Position numbers and translations under genes: made by a program
In this document: positions 62,539 to 64,000 of the stretch, one piece after another
Layout: each line of letters begins with the position of its first letter
Position numbering within the stretch: the stretch's first letter is position 1
Assembly: GCF_003991975.1 (NCBI RefSeq)
Contig: NZ_CP029822.1
Coordinates: 1,116,001-1,180,000 of the forward strand
Reading direction: 5' to 3'
Length of the DNA: 64,000 bases
Source of the DNA: Entomomonas moraniae
GTDB lineage: Bacteria > Pseudomonadota > Gammaproteobacteria > Pseudomonadales > Pseudomonadaceae
The notes under the pieces: generated by a model
What the model saw: the letters and a program-made list of their open reading frames with translations, nothing else
Told to the model about the DNA's origin: nothing
Database searches by the model: none

Positions 62539-64000
62539 TTGAAAGCTATTATTAATGCTATTCTTCGTTACCGAATTGTATGTTTAATTTTAGTAGCATT
62601 AATAACGCTGTTAGCTTTCCCACAATTAGCTAATTTAGAAATAGACAATTCTAACGAAAGTTTCTTTCAACAGAATGATCAAACCAAAATTCGCCTAGAA
62701 GAATTTAAACAAACCTTTGGTAATGATGATTTTATTTTTATTCTAATAGACACTCAGCAACCTATTACAACAAACCATTTAAAACTCATTGAACAATTAG
62801 TATCTGAACTTAATCAAAAAGTCCCCTATTTAGATAAGATTACTTGGATTGGCAATGTAGAATCCATAACAGGCCAACAAGATACAATTAGTATCAAGCC
62901 TCTTATTAATGATTTTAATTTACCTCCAGCACAGATGAATTTGTTAAGAAACAATATAATCAATGATCCAGCTTATCGTGATCGACTTATTGCCAAAGAA
63001 GGTAGTGCTGTAGGAATTCTATTAGAGTTTATAAATTATCCAGATGATAGTATTAACCCCCGTAAAGAAACACCTCCTATCGTTGAACAGATTGTAGCTA
63101 ACTATCCAGATCTAACCACCTATATTGTTGGTGCTCCTGTAATGAGCTATCAAATAGATGCAGATACTGCACAGGAAGGCCCCATCTGGTTACTTATTGC
63201 CTTAATAGCTATGGCTTGTGTACTAGCCTTTACCACTCGTAGTGTTATTGGTGTAGTTATCCCATTAATTACTGTATTTATTGCCATTATTTGGACAATG
63301 GCATTAGTAGCAGTATTTGGCTTTAAGCTTAATATGCTCATTATTATGTTACCTACCTTATTGCTTTGTGTAGGCATTGGCGACACTATGCATGTAATAG
63401 CCGAGTTTAGACATTTCTATCTACAAGGCACTACCCCACATGAAGCTATTCAAAAAACCTTAGCAATTATTTATAAACCACTTATTCTAACTACTGTTAC
63501 CACTGCAGTAGGCTATTTAGCTTTTGTGTTTACTGATTTAATTCCCCTTAAAGAATTAGGTTTTCAAGCAGCATTAGGTGCGTTTATTGCTTTACTAGTT
63601 ACTTTTATTTTTGCATTACCTTTGTTGTCTTTTACAAGACTAAAACCTTCCAATAAAACTATTGTTGTTGATGGTAAAACCAAACGTTCTAAAGATTTCT
63701 TTGATCGCTCGTTAATCTTTATGTGCAAAATGGTTTTACTCTACCCTAAATCAATCATCATTGGTTTCAGTGTAGCGCTTTTATTGGCAGTAGTTGGTGT
63801 AACACAATTAAAAATAGAAACAGCCTTTATTCATGACTTGCCAACCACAGACCCTTTACGCCAATCTTTTGAATTTGTTGATGAGCGTATGGGTGGCTCA
63901 ATGTCGATTGAGTTCATGTTTAAAACCCACAAGGAAGATGGTGTAAAAGAATTAGCTACTATCGCAGATATTGAAAAACTACAACATTATCTCAATAGTC
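62539..64000 (+). CDS. RND-superfamily (MMPL-type) exporter, 3' end outside window
   Basis: 487 codons are visible and open to the right edge. The start is TTG at 62539 with GAAGGAA 9 bases ahead. The first helix (about residues 12-30) is followed by a roughly 200-residue periplasmic domain (ESFFQQNDQTKIRLEEFKQ). Then come helices with a family-typical GIGDTMHVIAEF motif and a second periplasmic domain beginning after about residue 425. It likely exports lipids or hydrophobic compounds with protons. A TetR gene is divergent from it. Confidence 0.88.
   Translation, partial: MKAIINAILRYRIVCLILVALITLLAFPQLANLEIDNSNESFFQQNDQTKIRLEEFKQTFGNDDFIFILIDTQQPITTNHLKLIEQLVSELNQKVPYLDKITWIGNVESITGQQDTISIKPLINDFNLPPAQMNLLRNNIINDPAYRDRLIAKEGSAVGILLEFINYPDDSINPRKETPPIVEQIVANYPDLTTYIVGAPVMSYQIDADTAQEGPIWLLIALIAMACVLAFTTRSVIGVVIPLITVFIAIIWTMALVAVFGFKLNMLIIMLPTLLLCVGIGDTMHVIAEFRHFYLQGTTPHEAIQKTLAIIYKPLILTTVTTAVGYLAFVFTDLIPLKELGFQAALGAFIALLVTFIFALPLLSFTRLKPSNKTIVVDGKTKRSKDFFDRSLIFMCKMVLLYPKSIIIGFSVALLLAVVGVTQLKIETAFIHDLPTTDPLRQSFEFVDERMGGSMSIEFMFKTHKEDGVKELATIADIEKLQHYLNS

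Overview
The window is AT-rich chromosomal DNA (roughly 38-40 % G+C by eye) from a gammaproteobacterium. Gene content and order point to Pseudomonadaceae. The marks are mutS-fdxA, a leuC-leuD-methyltransferase-leuB-asd block, bioB-F-H-C-D, the Mig-14/DnpA pair and a divergent ppsA/ppsR. The low G+C resembles a reduced, animal-associated pseudomonad such as Entomomonas; that genus-level guess is inference. Nearly all of the first 58.9 kb is ordinary, densely packed housekeeping sequence.

Layout. 0-0.5 kb: the 3' end of a catalase. 0.5-2.6 kb: GDP-L-fucose synthesis (gmd, fcl). 2.7-6.6 kb: PEP synthase, its regulator PpsR on the other strand, and a zinc-ribbon protein. 6.7-13.2 kb: pyrF, a neutral zinc protease, an alcohol dehydrogenase with a LysR regulator, a lipoprotein and putP. 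13.3-17.9 kb: dusB-fis, purH-purD and a TM2 protein. 18-24.2 kb: two membrane proteins, fdxA, mutS and rlmI. 24.9-29.1 kb: a flavodoxin, fadD, an MFS carrier and a small secreted protein. 29.1-35 kb: a six-gene biotin operon (bioB-F-H-C-D-A) with a candidate BirA operator. 35.2-37.5 kb: a Mig-14-like/DnpA-like envelope pair. 38-43.8 kb: lysP, a lactate-type flavin dehydrogenase and EmrB/EmrA efflux. 43.8-50.2 kb: the whole phosphate system pstSCAB-phoU-phoB-phoR behind a three-repeat Pho box. 50.3-53.1 kb: a lipoprotein, a multicopper oxidase and an unknown protein. 53.4-58.5 kb: the leucine operon with asd.

From about 58.9 kb the character changes. There is a tRNA-Arg(CCT) with a mismatched acceptor stem, two tiny tandem lipoprotein genes, about 1.4 kb with no recognisable intact gene, and a decayed tRNA-Pro/tRNA-Lys pair. 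Next comes a broken Sfp/EntD-type phosphopantetheinyl transferase gene, then an intact TetR regulator divergent from an RND (MMPL-type) exporter that runs off the window. This 59-61.75 kb stretch is the only clearly accessory or decaying part and holds most of the unusual observations. I saw no CRISPR array, intact insertion sequence, prophage or recognisable defence system, and nothing I can firmly call a new biological system.
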